Assembly: GCA_013298845.1 (NCBI GenBank)
Contig: JAAFJN010000003.1
Coordinates: 240,989 to 304,988, forward strand
Length of the DNA stretch: 64,000 nucleotides
Source: Chitinophagales bacterium
GTDB taxonomy: Bacteria > Bacteroidota > Bacteroidia > Chitinophagales > Saprospiraceae
Reading direction: 5' to 3'
Shown here: piece by piece, positions 24,882 through 34,044 of the stretch
Position numbering within the stretch: position 1 is the stretch's first letter
Layout of the letters: every line of letters starts with the position of its first letter
Notes under the pieces: generated by a model
What the model saw: only the letters and a program-made list of their open reading frames with translations
Told to the model about the DNA's origin: nothing
Databases searched by the model: none
Program-made: the position numbers and the translations under genes

Positions 24882-26429
24882 ATGCAAAAATTACCCATTG
24901 GCATACAAACCTTCGCCAGAATACGGGAAGAAGGCTATCTTTATGTGGACAAAACAGAACAAATTCACCGGTTAGTCACCAGTGGCGGTTATTTCTTTTT
25001 GTCCCGTCCGCGCCGTTTTGGCAAATCGCTGACCTTGTCCACCATCAAAGAAATGTACAGCGGCAGCCGAGACTTGTTCAAAGGATTGTGGATCGAAAAC
25101 CGATGGGATTGGGATAACATACACCCGGTAGTGCATATTCAGTTTAACGAAATTGGCTATGCAACTGCCGGATTAGAAACGGCGCTGCACAAACTGCTCG
25201 ACCGGGAAGCCGGGAAACACGGAATTGTGCTAAAAGAGACGGAGTTTGACCAAAAATTCAGGGAATTATTGGAGATGCTTGCAACCAATAAAAAGAAAGT
25301 GGTGCTGCTGATAGACGAATACGACAAACCGCTGATTGATTATTTGGAAAAAGAAGAACTACCCATTGCGTTTGCGCACCAAAAAATCCTGAAAAACTTT
25401 TACAGCATTATCAAAAGCGCGGATCCATACATCGAATTGCTAGTGATTACGGGGGTATCGAAGTTTAGCAAAGTGAGTATTTTTAGCGACCTGAATAACC
25501 TGCACGATATTACCCTGCACCGCGATTTTGGGGATTTGGTGGGTTACACGCAAGCGGAGTTGGAACATTATTTTGAGGCGTGGATCGAAAAAGTGCTGCC
25601 TTATTTTGAGGGTTTTGATAAATCGGCCCTGTTAAACGATATTAAATCGTGGTACAACGGCTATTCGTGGAACGGTACAGATTACGTCTATAACCCGTTT
25701 TCCATTTTACACTTTTTTTCCGGCGGCAGTTTTGAAGATTATTGGTTCAAAACGGGAACACCGTCGTTTTTGATTAAAAAAATGACCGAAGCGGGTTATT
25801 TTAAATTAAATGAACAACGGGTAACGGCGATGACCTTTGAGAGTTATACGTTGGATAATCTTGATCTGACCTCGTTATTGTTTCAAACCGGTTACTTGAC
25901 CATAAAAGAAAAAAATCCGCTCCGAGGAACTTTTTTGCTCGATTATCCGAACCGGGAAGTGGAGCAGTCCATGTCGAATCACCTTATAGGGGCATTGATG
26001 CGTAAGTCCTCTAACGAAATTGCGGCACCAATCGAGCAGTTGGAAACGGCATTTGTTCAAAACGAACCGGAACAAGTGGCCGTTATCATCAACGCCATGT
26101 TGAAAGGAGTGCCCAGTTTGCTGTTGGCCAACCAGGACGAGCGTTTTTACCACGCCCTGGTGCATTTGCATTTCCGGTACCTCGGCTTTTTTATCGAAAG
26201 TGAAGTGCATACCTCCGATGGTCGCATGGACGCGGTGGTGCACACGCCTGAACGTATTTTTATTCTGGAGTTCAAAATCAACGAAAGCGCGGCGGCTGCA
26301 CTGCAACAAATAAAAACCAAAAACTACGCGGCCCGCTTTAAAACCTCCGGCAAAGAGATTATTGGCTTGGGCATTAACTTCAACACCGAAAAACGGTGCG
26401 TAGACGACTGGGCCACCCAACATTTATAA
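24882..26429 (+). CDS. AAA-ATPase-like / PD-(D/E)XK nuclease-like protein
   Basis: A 515-residue protein of the AAA-ATPase-like plus DUF1703 family, which is often multicopy in Bacteroidota. Residues about 1-280 hold the ATPase part: LPIGIQTFARIREEGYLYVDKT, a P-loop-like RPRRFGKSLTLSTI (near residue 42), Walker B-like VVLLIDEYDKPL (near residue 143) and a sensor segment ITGVSKFSKVSIFSDLN. Residues about 420-510 are a PD-(D/E)XK nuclease-like domain: SEVHTSDGRMDAVV and IFILEFKINESA, which contain the acidic residue and the E-x-K pair, then the KTKNYAARF helix. The cellular role of the family is not established; defence and mobile-element housekeeping have been suggested. Stand-alone gene; it overlaps the convergent GNAT gene by six bases. 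Confidence 0.88.
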   Translation: MQKLPIGIQTFARIREEGYLYVDKTEQIHRLVTSGGYFFLSRPRRFGKSLTLSTIKEMYSGSRDLFKGLWIENRWDWDNIHPVVHIQFNEIGYATAGLETALHKLLDREAGKHGIVLKETEFDQKFRELLEMLATNKKKVVLLIDEYDKPLIDYLEKEELPIAFAHQKILKNFYSIIKSADPYIELLVITGVSKFSKVSIFSDLNNLHDITLHRDFGDLVGYTQAELEHYFEAWIEKVLPYFEGFDKSALLNDIKSWYNGYSWNGTDYVYNPFSILHFFSGGSFEDYWFKTGTPSFLIKKMTEAGYFKLNEQRVTAMTFESYTLDNLDLTSLLFQTGYLTIKEKNPLRGTFLLDYPNREVEQSMSNHLIGALMRKSSNEIAAPIEQLETAFVQNEPEQVAVIINAMLKGVPSLLLANQDERFYHALVHLHFRYLGFFIESEVHTSDGRMDAVVHTPERIFILEFKINESAAAALQQIKTKNYAARFKTSGKEIIGLGINFNTEKRCVDDWATQHL

Positions 26430-26954
26430 AATGACGTATTGTTCGGCGGCATTAAAGTGTTTCCAATAGTAGCGGTGTATGGAGTGATATTGGCCATCGG
26501 GCATAATATCTGAGGTCGTTTCTTCCAATTTTCCGCCCATTCTTTCGTAAAAAACGCAAGCAGCGGCGTTTTTTTCCAATACCCACAAATAAAAATGCCG
26601 TTCACCAAATCGGCTCTCCACTTCAGAAGAGATATGTTGCATTAACGATTTACCAACCCCTTTCCCCTGACTATTTGTTGCAACATGCAAGTTGTCGATG
26701 TACGTTCCATACACGGAGTCTTTTTGCCAAACGACGTGAATAAAGCCAATAATATTATTTTCTTCTTCAAAAACAGCCGTGTAATGATTGCCCGGTGGTT
26801 GTTTTAAGGCGGCCTGCCATAACTTTTGTTGGTAGCGGTGTACAGCGTTATCCAAAAAATCATCGGTCAAAATACCCCGGTAGGCTTTTTGCCAACTGTT
26901 GGCGTGCAATTGGGCAATGGTGTTGGCATCTGGGAAAGTCGCTATTCTAATCAT
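26424..26954 (-). CDS. GNAT-family N-acetyltransferase
   Basis: A 176-residue acetyltransferase using acetyl-CoA; the acceptor is unknown. The GNAT fold is seen from the N-terminal IRIATFPDANTIAQLHANSW, the central IDNLHVATNSQGKGVGKSLM (motif A with the Q-x-x-G-x-G/A acetyl-CoA pyrophosphate loop) and FYLWVLEKNAAACVFYERMGG (motif B). The first helix with W-x-x-AYRG-I-x-D resembles GNATs that include many resistance-type and unassigned members, so no substrate is claimed. Single gene with a -7 box at 26978-26985, and its 3' end overlaps the previous gene. Confidence 0.9.
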   Translation of the reverse strand: MIRIATFPDANTIAQLHANSWQKAYRGILTDDFLDNAVHRYQQKLWQAALKQPPGNHYTAVFEEENNIIGFIHVVWQKDSVYGTYIDNLHVATNSQGKGVGKSLMQHISSEVESRFGERHFYLWVLEKNAAACVFYERMGGKLEETTSDIMPDGQYHSIHRYYWKHFNAAEQYVIL

Positions 26955-26977
26955 GCTTACCTTGTTATTTGATTGGG

Positions 26978-26985
26978 CAAAATTA
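26978..26985 (-). promoter_or_regulatory. -7 box for the GNAT gene
   Basis: TAATTTTG on the minus strand matches TAnnTTTG, 23 bases before the ATG at 26954. Confidence 0.45.
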
Positions 26986-27028
26986 AAATGACTCCGCTTA
27001 TTATTTCGATCTTACTTATCAGTTTTGC

Positions 27029-27036
27029 TACCTTTG
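27029..27036 (+). promoter_or_regulatory. -7 box for the acyl-CoA reductase gene
   Basis: TACCTTTG lies eight bases before the ATG at 27045; a near -33 element TTTC is at 27004-27007, 21 bases upstream. The predicted leader is only a few bases. Confidence 0.55.
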
Positions 27037-27044
27037 CCCCTTAA

Positions 27045-28079
27045 ATGACACTACAGGAACGAATTGCTATTCTGACGGAACTGGGCGACTTTTTGCAAAA
27101 AGACACCGATGATGCCGCCTTAAACGCGGTGATTGAACGCTCATACATCGAAAACAAGTGGTTTACTCCCGAAAATACGCGTCGGGCACTACAATCTATT
27201 GCCGAACACATGTTGCAGCGCCATTTGCTGGAACAATGGGTGGCCCAATACGCCATTAAAGATCAGTTACACCCCGAAAAAACGGTTGGCATCGTGATGG
27301 CTGGCAACTTGCCCTTGGTGGGTTTTTACGATTGGCTCTGTGTTTTTTTGGCCGGGTACCGCGCCAAAGTAAAATTGTCCGAAAAAGACCGTTTACTGTT
27401 GCCTTTTTTGGTGAATCTATTGGGCGAATGGTCGCACGAAACCCGCGAATACACCATTTTTTGCGCCGAACACGAACCCCTAAAAGGTTTTGATGCCGTT
27501 ATTGCCACGGGCAGTAACAATACGGCCCGCTATTTTGAACAGTATTTTGCCAAATATCCCCACATTATTCGTCGGAATCGCAATGGTATTGCCGTTTTGG
27601 ACGGCACCGAAACCGCCGAAGACTTTTTGGCCCTGGGCAACGATATTTTTGCTTATTTTGGTTTGGGGTGCCGCAACGTCAGTAAAATGTACGTGCCACG
27701 CGGTTATGATTTTTCACCCCTGCTCGAAGTGCTGCACGATGCGTACAACGATTTGGCCAACCACGACAAATACCGCAATAATTTTGACTACAACACCACG
27801 CTTTGGTTGTTGAATAGCCGACATTATCTCAACAATGGATGCGTCATTTTGTTAGAAGACGTGTCTTTAGCCTCACGGATTGCTACCGTCCATTACGAAT
27901 ACTACGATGACTTGTCGGTGCTGGCGCAAGATTTGGCCCAAAAGGCCGACGAAATTCAGTGCATTGTCGGAAAGGTGGCAATGTCCGGTATTTCTGTGCT
28001 ACCTTTCGGCCAGTCGCAGTCGCCCGGCTTATCCGATGCTCCCGACGGAGTAGATGTAATGGCTTTTTTGGTTGATTAG
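27045..28079 (+). CDS. Acyl-CoA reductase, LuxC family
   Basis: A 344-residue protein of the LuxC/acyl-CoA reductase family, which reduces fatty acyl-CoA (or acyl thioester) to aldehyde with NADPH. Seen: GIVMAGNLPLVGFYDWLC (near residue 82, nucleotide-binding), KLSEKDRLLLPFL, AVIATGSNNTARYFEQYF (near residue 150), RRNRNGIAVLDG and FGLGCRNVSKMYVP (near residue 205), with the catalytic Cys expected in the last. No luciferase, LuxD or LuxE genes are present, so bioluminescence is not implied; in Bacteroidota such genes stand alone and probably serve lipid or wax metabolism. Followed 12 bases later by the BatA-type gene, with which it may be cotranscribed. Confidence 0.87.
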   Translation: MTLQERIAILTELGDFLQKDTDDAALNAVIERSYIENKWFTPENTRRALQSIAEHMLQRHLLEQWVAQYAIKDQLHPEKTVGIVMAGNLPLVGFYDWLCVFLAGYRAKVKLSEKDRLLLPFLVNLLGEWSHETREYTIFCAEHEPLKGFDAVIATGSNNTARYFEQYFAKYPHIIRRNRNGIAVLDGTETAEDFLALGNDIFAYFGLGCRNVSKMYVPRGYDFSPLLEVLHDAYNDLANHDKYRNNFDYNTTLWLLNSRHYLNNGCVILLEDVSLASRIATVHYEYYDDLSVLAQDLAQKADEIQCIVGKVAMSGISVLPFGQSQSPGLSDAPDGVDVMAFLVD

Positions 28080-28091
28080 AATTAAAGAAAA

Positions 28092-30146
28092 ATGAGTTTA
28101 CTTTTTCCCGCATTTCTCACCGCCCTTGGTGTAATTGCAATACCAATTATTGTTCACCTCTTTTATTTTCGGAGGTTTAAAAAGGTTTATTTTACCAACG
28201 TTCGTTTTTTGAAAGAGGTAAAAGAAGAAACCAGCAACCGGCAAAAGTTGCGGAACCTTTTGGTATTGGCTATGCGTTGCCTCGCCATTGCTTTTATGGT
28301 GTTGGCCTTTGCACAGCCCTTTATTCCCAAGTCCGACGACGTCAAACGCGGCGAACAGGCCATCAGTTTGTACATTGATAATTCGTACAGCATGAACACG
28401 CGTTCTAAAGACGCGCCCCTGCTCGAATTGGCCAAAAAACGCGCTAAAGACATCGTGGCGGCGTACGGCGTGAGCGACCGTTTCCAAATAGTCACCAACG
28501 ATTTTGAAGGCCGCGACCTGCGCCTCATCAGTAAAGAAGACGCACTCAGCCGCATCGAAGAAATTCGGATGGGGCCGGTGACCCGCGATTTGTCGAAAGT
28601 ACTGCTCAAGCAGTCCCAAACCCTCGCCACCGGAAAAGCGCAAGACCGTACCGCGTACCTGCTCACCGATTTTCAGCGCAATAGCAGTGACCTCAAAAAT
28701 TTTAAAGACACCACCATTCAGGTGGCTTTGGTTCCCATGCGTTCCGTGCAGGAGCGCAATGTGTCCATTGATTCGGTTTGGTTCGACAGCCCGGTGCAAA
28801 TTTTGAATCAACCCGCCAATTTGTTGGTGAAAATGAGCAATCGCAGCGACGTTGAAAGCGAAGAAGTGCGCCTTTCTCTCTTCCACGATGGCCAAAGTAA
28901 ACCCGTGGGCGCGTTGCGTATTCCGCCCCGTGGCACCCGAATGGATACGGTGAGTTTCACCATTTTACACCCCGGTTGGCACGAAGCACGCCTCTCGCTC
29001 ACCGATTTTCCGGTGCAATTTGACGATGATTATTACATGTCTTTTTACGTGGCCGAACACATCAACGTGTTATCGGTCAACGGCGGACAACCCAATAAAT
29101 ACCTGAGTAATGCCTTTGCGGGCGCGCGTTATTTTACCCTCGATAATGTAGAGGCCCGCGCCATGGATTATTCCAAACTGAGCAATTACCAGTTGGTGGT
29201 ACTGAATGATGTCAACACCGTATCATCCGGTTTGGTGCAGGAATTGCGCACATTTGCCCAAAACGGCGGCAATGTTGTGGTGTTCCCTTCCCGCAATGCT
29301 GATGTTGCCAGCCTCACGGCGCTTTCAACAACGTTTGGCGGCGGGGAAGTTGGGGCGTTTGAACCAACAGTGCGACAAGCCACCCAAGTCAATACCGATG
29401 AGTTTGTGTTTAAAGATGTTTTTTTGAATAAAAGTGCCAATTTGCGTTTGCCCACGACCCAAGGCAACTACAAAATAGCCCCCAATCGCGGCGAATACAT
29501 CCTCACGTACCGCGATGGTTCGGCCATGATGGCCAAATACACCGTGGGCGAAGGCGCTTTGTATTGCTGCGCGGCACCGCTGGACGATACCCAAAGTGAC
29601 TTGGTGCGCAACGGCGAAATATTTGTGCCCATGTTGTTTAAAATGGCCATTGCGGGGGCTAAAGGCCGCCAAATTGCCTACACCATCGGGAAAGATGAAA
29701 CCCTCGAAGCACGCCATAAAGTAGCCGCCTCCGGCGAAATTGTGTATAAATTGCGCAAAAGTAAAACCCTGCAAACCGATGCCAATGCCAGCGAAGCAGA
29801 GTTTATTCCCGAACAACGGATCTTGGGGGCCAAAGTATTGCTCACGCCCGGCAAAGCCATCAACGAGCCGGGTTGGTACCAACTCCACCTCACAGCCGAT
29901 ACGACGCTGGCCGAATACGCCTTTAACCTCGACCGCAAAGAAAGTGACCTCAGTTACCTGACGGAAGATGAACTGAACGCCAGCGTTGGCCCCAACGTAA
30001 AAGTATTTGAAGAAAGTGCGGAGGCCAGCCTGACGCAGGTAGTGGACGAACAAAACCAGGGGATTGTCCTTTGGCGTTGGTGTATCGTGTTCGCGCTGTT
30101 GTTTTTGGCGCTGGAAGTGTTGTTTTTGCGGTTGTGGAAGGGTTAG
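28092..30146 (+). CDS. BatA-domain / VWA membrane protein
   Basis: A 684-residue inner-membrane protein. The N-terminus is a BatA-type domain: SLLFPAFLTALGVIAIPIIVHLF followed by RRFKKVYFTNVRFLKEV, then a second helix (LLVLAMRCLAIAFMVLAFAQPF). A VWA-like domain follows (LYIDNSYSMNT near residue 95, a DxS-like MIDAS start, and YLLTDFQRNSSD), then a long periplasmic beta-rich region with a glutamine-amidotransferase-like segment (INVLSVNGGQPN, YQLVVLNDV, GGNVVVFPSRNAD), and a final membrane helix (WCIVFALLFLALEVLFL). Proteins of this build occur in Bacteroidota next to MoxR/DUF58 genes, but here the partners are absent. Function unknown. A strong terminator follows. Confidence 0.85.
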   Translation: MSLLFPAFLTALGVIAIPIIVHLFYFRRFKKVYFTNVRFLKEVKEETSNRQKLRNLLVLAMRCLAIAFMVLAFAQPFIPKSDDVKRGEQAISLYIDNSYSMNTRSKDAPLLELAKKRAKDIVAAYGVSDRFQIVTNDFEGRDLRLISKEDALSRIEEIRMGPVTRDLSKVLLKQSQTLATGKAQDRTAYLLTDFQRNSSDLKNFKDTTIQVALVPMRSVQERNVSIDSVWFDSPVQILNQPANLLVKMSNRSDVESEEVRLSLFHDGQSKPVGALRIPPRGTRMDTVSFTILHPGWHEARLSLTDFPVQFDDDYYMSFYVAEHINVLSVNGGQPNKYLSNAFAGARYFTLDNVEARAMDYSKLSNYQLVVLNDVNTVSSGLVQELRTFAQNGGNVVVFPSRNADVASLTALSTTFGGGEVGAFEPTVRQATQVNTDEFVFKDVFLNKSANLRLPTTQGNYKIAPNRGEYILTYRDGSAMMAKYTVGEGALYCCAAPLDDTQSDLVRNGEIFVPMLFKMAIAGAKGRQIAYTIGKDETLEARHKVAASGEIVYKLRKSKTLQTDANASEAEFIPEQRILGAKVLLTPGKAINEPGWYQLHLTADTTLAEYAFNLDRKESDLSYLTEDELNASVGPNVKVFEESAEASLTQVVDEQNQGIVLWRWCIVFALLFLALEVLFLRLWKG

Positions 30147-30180
30147 GTTAGGGCTATATTACAGCAGTTTTTAGAAAAAA

Positions 30181-30219
30181 AAGCGTCATCTCGGTTTTTG
30201 GCAAACTGAGATGACGCTT
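30181..30219. terminator. Bidirectional terminator
   Basis: AAGCGTCATCTC at 30181-30192 pairs with GAGATGACGCTT at 30208-30219, flanked by an A-run on the left and a T-run on the right, so it works for both converging genes (BatA-type and amylase). Confidence 0.85.
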
Positions 30220-30242
30220 TTTTTATTCTAAAATTCCCCTCC

Positions 30243-33089
30243 TTACATCTTCACCATTTTCTGCACGGCAACACCGCCATCGGCAGTGGATACTTTTACA
30301 AAATAGACCCCCGCTTGCCACGAAGCGCACGGAACCAATGCGCGTTGGTCGCCCGCGCTCATGTCCTGCGTACCGGAGGTGTACACGAGGCGGCCCGTGT
30401 TGTCCAAAATATCAATTTGGGTCTGCGCCGATTTGTTCAACGTGAACCATACCATAAACTGGTCGTTGGCCGGGTTGGGTGCCACTTCCAAGGCTTCCGG
30501 TGCATCGGGTAGGGTAGCGGTGGAGGAGATTACCACGCCCGCCGGCAATGGCACAAACTGACTGGTGTACAAACGGTATTCGCCGGGTTGTAACGGCATG
30601 GGTTGCTGGCCCGTAGTGGTCACTTCCAGCGTTTGGCCCGTGTAGTACTCGTACCAGGTCCCCGCCACCGGGAAGTTCACCGAACCGTTGGAGTTGGTGC
30701 TGCTCACATTGGCTGCTACCACTACGTCAATATCGGAGCCATCGAGGTACATGGAGCGCACCTGCCCGCCGCTGATATTGAGTTGGTACGTATTGGTGTG
30801 AAATACCTCGTAGTTTTTGCGCAAATGCAGCAGCGCGGTGGTTACCTGGCGCAGGCGGTTGCGGTAAGGATCATCGAGGTAATCCCATTTGATGGGTTTG
30901 GGGTCCGTGCGGCAATCGGTGTTAATGCTGCCATTGGCGCACCAGTTGATGGAGAAATCGTAGCCCAATTCGCCGAATTGCCACAACATTTTGGGGCCCG
31001 GAATGGGGTAAAACAAGTTCGACAACATTTCAATGCGGCGCATGGCCACGGGTGTTGTGCGAATATTGTGGGTAGGGTTTTGGTTGCCGAACGTTTTGCA
31101 TTCGTAGGCAATGCGCTCTTCGTCGTGGCTTTCCATGTACCCAATGAGGTGCGGGTTGTTCCATTGGCGGGTTTTGTAGTTGATTTGCGCCAATGAAGTA
31201 CTCACATTCCCGGAGAAACCCAAGGCCAATTCTTTGTACGCACCCCACATATTGCCCCACAACATCATGCCGTAGTTGGCCAATTCTTTTTCTTCCGAGT
31301 TGTCGGCAAAATGCTCCAGAATGACATACAAATCGGGGTCAATATTCCACATAAAATCCGCGTAATCTTTCCAAATAGCCACTCGACTGGCGTCGTACTG
31401 GCCCCAGGCCCCCACGTTCGAGCCGGAGTTTACCTGCGTAAAACCTTTGGACAGGTCGAAGCGGAAACCATCCATCCGGTATTCTTCCATCCAGTATTTG
31501 ACGCAGTTTTTGGTGTATTCTTTGGTGGCTTGACTTTGGTGGTTAAAGTCGTTAAAGACGTTAAACGGGTGCGTCGCCGTAGGATTTAACCAGGGGTTGT
31601 TGGACGCGGGGCGGTTGTTGGCCGAATCCCAGTATAGTTGCGCCAATGGACTGCCGCCGGTGGCCTGGTTAAAGACCACGTCTAAAATCACCGCAATGCC
31701 CCGGTTGTGGCACTCGTCAATGAGTGTTTTGAGGGCATCGGGCGGGCCGTAGTATTTGTCCAATGCTTTGTGAAATGCCGGGCCGTATCCCCAGTTTATA
31801 TTGCCGTCAAATTCGCTCAATGGCATAAATTCAATGGCATTAATGCCCAAATTGCTCAAATAATCGAGGGTATCGAGCATTGTTTGGTAATCGTGGCGGG
31901 TGATAAAATCGCGCACCAACAATTCATACACCGTCAGTTTGGTTTGGTCGGGACGAACGTAATTGGTGGTTTGCCAGTTAAAAGGCGTTGCGCCGGGTTG
32001 AATTAACGTCACTACGCCAGTGGTTTTGCCCGAAGGATAGGCGGGCAAATTGGGGTAAGTTACCGCCGGGATAAACGGGTCATTCCACGGGTCCAAGACC
32101 AGCGTACTCAGCGGATCAGCAACTTTCAGGGTGCCATCTACGAGGTACTGAAAGCGGTAATATTGGCCCGGGGTAAGGCCGCCAATTTCAATCCACCAGT
32201 TGTTGCCGTTGACGGTTTTGCGCATTTGGTAATCGGTATTGGGCACCCAATTGCTAAAATCGCCCACCACAAATACGTTTTGTTTGCCCGGCGCGTGCAG
32301 CATTAGCCGGACGGTTTGGCCGTCAATGTAGTTGATGCCCAATTCGGTGCCCGCCGGTGCGTCCTGCGCGGTGAGGTTGGCGGGTGTCAGGTACGTAAAC
32401 ACCGAAGTATCGGAGAGGTTATTGGCGGTAGCCACCAATTGAATCGTGTGAAAACCATCGGCGGCGTTGAGGGTCGTTTCGATGGATTCACCGGTTCCGG
32501 CGGTGATTTCAACGCCATTGTCGAACAATTGCAACGCCGAAGGCAACGAAGCCGCTCCTTTTACCGCAATGGATTGGCCATTTTGGGTAATAAACGACGC
32601 GGCGGCGGGTGCAATAAATTTGGAGCGCAATTGACCGTCGTCGGGATAGACATCGTAAAAAATGTCACTGCCGTCGGCGGCGCGGCCAACGGTGCTGCCG
32701 GAGGTGTTGCGGAACACAAAAGCCAGTTTAAGCACGGTTTCGTTGGCCGGAATGCCAAAAAACGTGCGAATATTAAAAGTTTTGGTCCATGTATTGGGGC
32801 CGGCATTGGTCATCAGACCTTTGGCATCGGCAACGCCCCAGTTGGTTTGCACGTATTTCCAGTCGCTGTTGCTTTGGCTGAGGTTGGTAATAACACCCAT
32901 GTGGGCGTACACCGGCCCGGCAAAGTTGTTGAGGGCGGCGTTGCCCTCGTTCGCGTGGAAAGTAATGGTAACCTCGTCGTCGGTGTTGGGAAAAACCGGA
33001 ATACAGGAGACCTGTGCGGTCAGGTGCGGAAGCACCAATGCCATTAGTATCGCTACCGTGGCAGTTCTTAGCGTGATAAATAGTTGCAT
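30243..33089 (-). CDS. Secreted alpha-amylase-family glycoside hydrolase (GH13) with T9SS type A sorting domain
   Basis: A 948-residue secreted enzyme. ATG at 33087-33089 gives a signal peptide (TATVAILMALVLPHLTAQ); the frame to 33164 is upstream of a likely promoter. The first 250 residues are beta-sandwich domains, including a CBM48/E-set-like module (VFVVGDFSNWVPNTDYQM near residue 275). The GH13 barrel follows with NAIEFMPLSEFDGNINWGYG, the nucleophile Asp in GFRFDLSKGF (near residue 544), the acid/base Glu in ILEHF (near residue 590) and the third acid in ESHDEER (near residue 654). The last 80 residues are a T9SS type A signal (EVAPNPANDQF, KMVKM end). It should degrade starch or glycogen outside the cell; linkage preference cannot be told. 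Confidence 0.93.
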   Translation of the reverse strand: MQLFITLRTATVAILMALVLPHLTAQVSCIPVFPNTDDEVTITFHANEGNAALNNFAGPVYAHMGVITNLSQSNSDWKYVQTNWGVADAKGLMTNAGPNTWTKTFNIRTFFGIPANETVLKLAFVFRNTSGSTVGRAADGSDIFYDVYPDDGQLRSKFIAPAAASFITQNGQSIAVKGAASLPSALQLFDNGVEITAGTGESIETTLNAADGFHTIQLVATANNLSDTSVFTYLTPANLTAQDAPAGTELGINYIDGQTVRLMLHAPGKQNVFVVGDFSNWVPNTDYQMRKTVNGNNWWIEIGGLTPGQYYRFQYLVDGTLKVADPLSTLVLDPWNDPFIPAVTYPNLPAYPSGKTTGVVTLIQPGATPFNWQTTNYVRPDQTKLTVYELLVRDFITRHDYQTMLDTLDYLSNLGINAIEFMPLSEFDGNINWGYGPAFHKALDKYYGPPDALKTLIDECHNRGIAVILDVVFNQATGGSPLAQLYWDSANNRPASNNPWLNPTATHPFNVFNDFNHQSQATKEYTKNCVKYWMEEYRMDGFRFDLSKGFTQVNSGSNVGAWGQYDASRVAIWKDYADFMWNIDPDLYVILEHFADNSEEKELANYGMMLWGNMWGAYKELALGFSGNVSTSLAQINYKTRQWNNPHLIGYMESHDEERIAYECKTFGNQNPTHNIRTTPVAMRRIEMLSNLFYPIPGPKMLWQFGELGYDFSINWCANGSINTDCRTDPKPIKWDYLDDPYRNRLRQVTTALLHLRKNYEVFHTNTYQLNISGGQVRSMYLDGSDIDVVVAANVSSTNSNGSVNFPVAGTWYEYYTGQTLEVTTTGQQPMPLQPGEYRLYTSQFVPLPAGVVISSTATLPDAPEALEVAPNPANDQFMVWFTLNKSAQTQIDILDNTGRLVYTSGTQDMSAGDQRALVPCASWQAGVYFVKVSTADGGVAVQKMVKM

Positions 33090-33091
33090 AG

Positions 33092-33121
33092 TAAAAATAC
33101 GATTGTGTTTGTCTTTAACAA
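33092..33121 (-). promoter_or_regulatory. Likely promoter of the amylase gene
   Basis: On the minus strand TTG (33119-33121), a 19-base spacer and TATTTTTA (33092-33099), one mismatch from TAnnTTTG. It ends two bases before the chosen ATG, again a leaderless-type layout, and excludes the longer frame. Confidence 0.4.
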
Positions 33122-33211
33122 CTGCCCAAACGACGTTATGGCTTTTGGGGAATAATAAAACCAATTCGGAACAGTCGCTCAGGCAAAATTAGCCGAAAAA
33201 ACCAAAGTGGC

Positions 33212-34009
33212 TCAAACAACTTTGGTTTTTGCAATAAGATTGGCAAAATATCGGGGGAAAAAACGTTTCACGTACACCCCAAGCACTTCTTTACCGCCGA
33301 ACCATACTTCCTGTTTGTCCCGCTCAATAGCGCGCATAATTTTGTAGGCTGCTTCTTCGGGCGACAGACCATTGTCGGTGGCCTCGTCCATGGTGCCCTG
33401 CTGCGTGCCGCTGCCGGTCAGCGCGTTCACACTGACGTTGGTCCGCACGTATCCGGGGCAAACTAAGGTTACTTTAATGGGCGTTTGGGCCAGTTCGGCG
33501 CGCAAACTGTCGAAAAAGCCGTGTAAAGCGTGTTTGGAAGCCGCGTAAGAACTGCGCAAAGGAGTGCCAAATTTGCCCGTGAGGCTGGTAATGGTTACAA
33601 AATGCCCCAATTGGTGCAATAACATGGACGGCAGAACCGCTTTGGTGAGCGCCACCGTGCCAATATAATTCACGTTCATGAGCCGCTGATCTACCTCAAT
33701 ACTGGTTTCTTTGGCCAAAGAGCGCTGCGATATGCCGCCGTTATTGATTAAAATGTCCAGTTTGCCAATTTGCTGAATGACTTGTTTGGCAATCACCGGA
33801 ATGGACGCTGTATCGGCCAGGTCTAAGGGTTGCACTAGCACCGATGCGGCTCCGGCGGCGGCACATTCGGCGGCTACTCGTTGCAGTTCGCGTTCATTGC
33901 GGGCCGAAATAATGAGGTGCGCACCCTGCGCGGCCATTGCTTTACTGAGGGCTTCTCCCATGCCGGATGAGGCTCCGGTAATCCAGATTCGTTTATGTTT
34001 AAAGTACAT
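33212..34009 (-). CDS. Short-chain dehydrogenase/reductase
   Basis: A 265-residue classical SDR. Seen: cofactor loop TGASSGMGEALSKA at the N-terminus, the D-L-A-D segment for adenine binding, NNGGISQRS (near residue 90), catalytic Ser in TITSLTGKFG and Tyr-x-x-x-Lys in SSYAASKHAL (near residue 155). The C-terminus has GGKEVLGVYVKRFFPRYF, as in DHRS7-like members, which are often membrane associated. The ISARN segment after the second strand suggests NADP preference. Substrate unknown. It is the last gene of the operon type B T9SS protein > GGGP synthase > SDR, 35 bases after the synthase. Confidence 0.9.
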   Translation of the reverse strand: MYFKHKRIWITGASSGMGEALSKAMAAQGAHLIISARNERELQRVAAECAAAGAASVLVQPLDLADTASIPVIAKQVIQQIGKLDILINNGGISQRSLAKETSIEVDQRLMNVNYIGTVALTKAVLPSMLLHQLGHFVTITSLTGKFGTPLRSSYAASKHALHGFFDSLRAELAQTPIKVTLVCPGYVRTNVSVNALTGSGTQQGTMDEATDNGLSPEEAAYKIMRAIERDKQEVWFGGKEVLGVYVKRFFPRYFANLIAKTKVV

Positions 34010-34044
34010 GATACAGAACGTTTTCGACTAAAAAATGAGTTGTT

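Noticed and set aside
27045-28079. LuxC as evidence for bioluminescence
   Set aside because: No luxA, luxB, luxD or luxE in the window, and LuxC-family reductases are common in non-luminous Bacteroidota.
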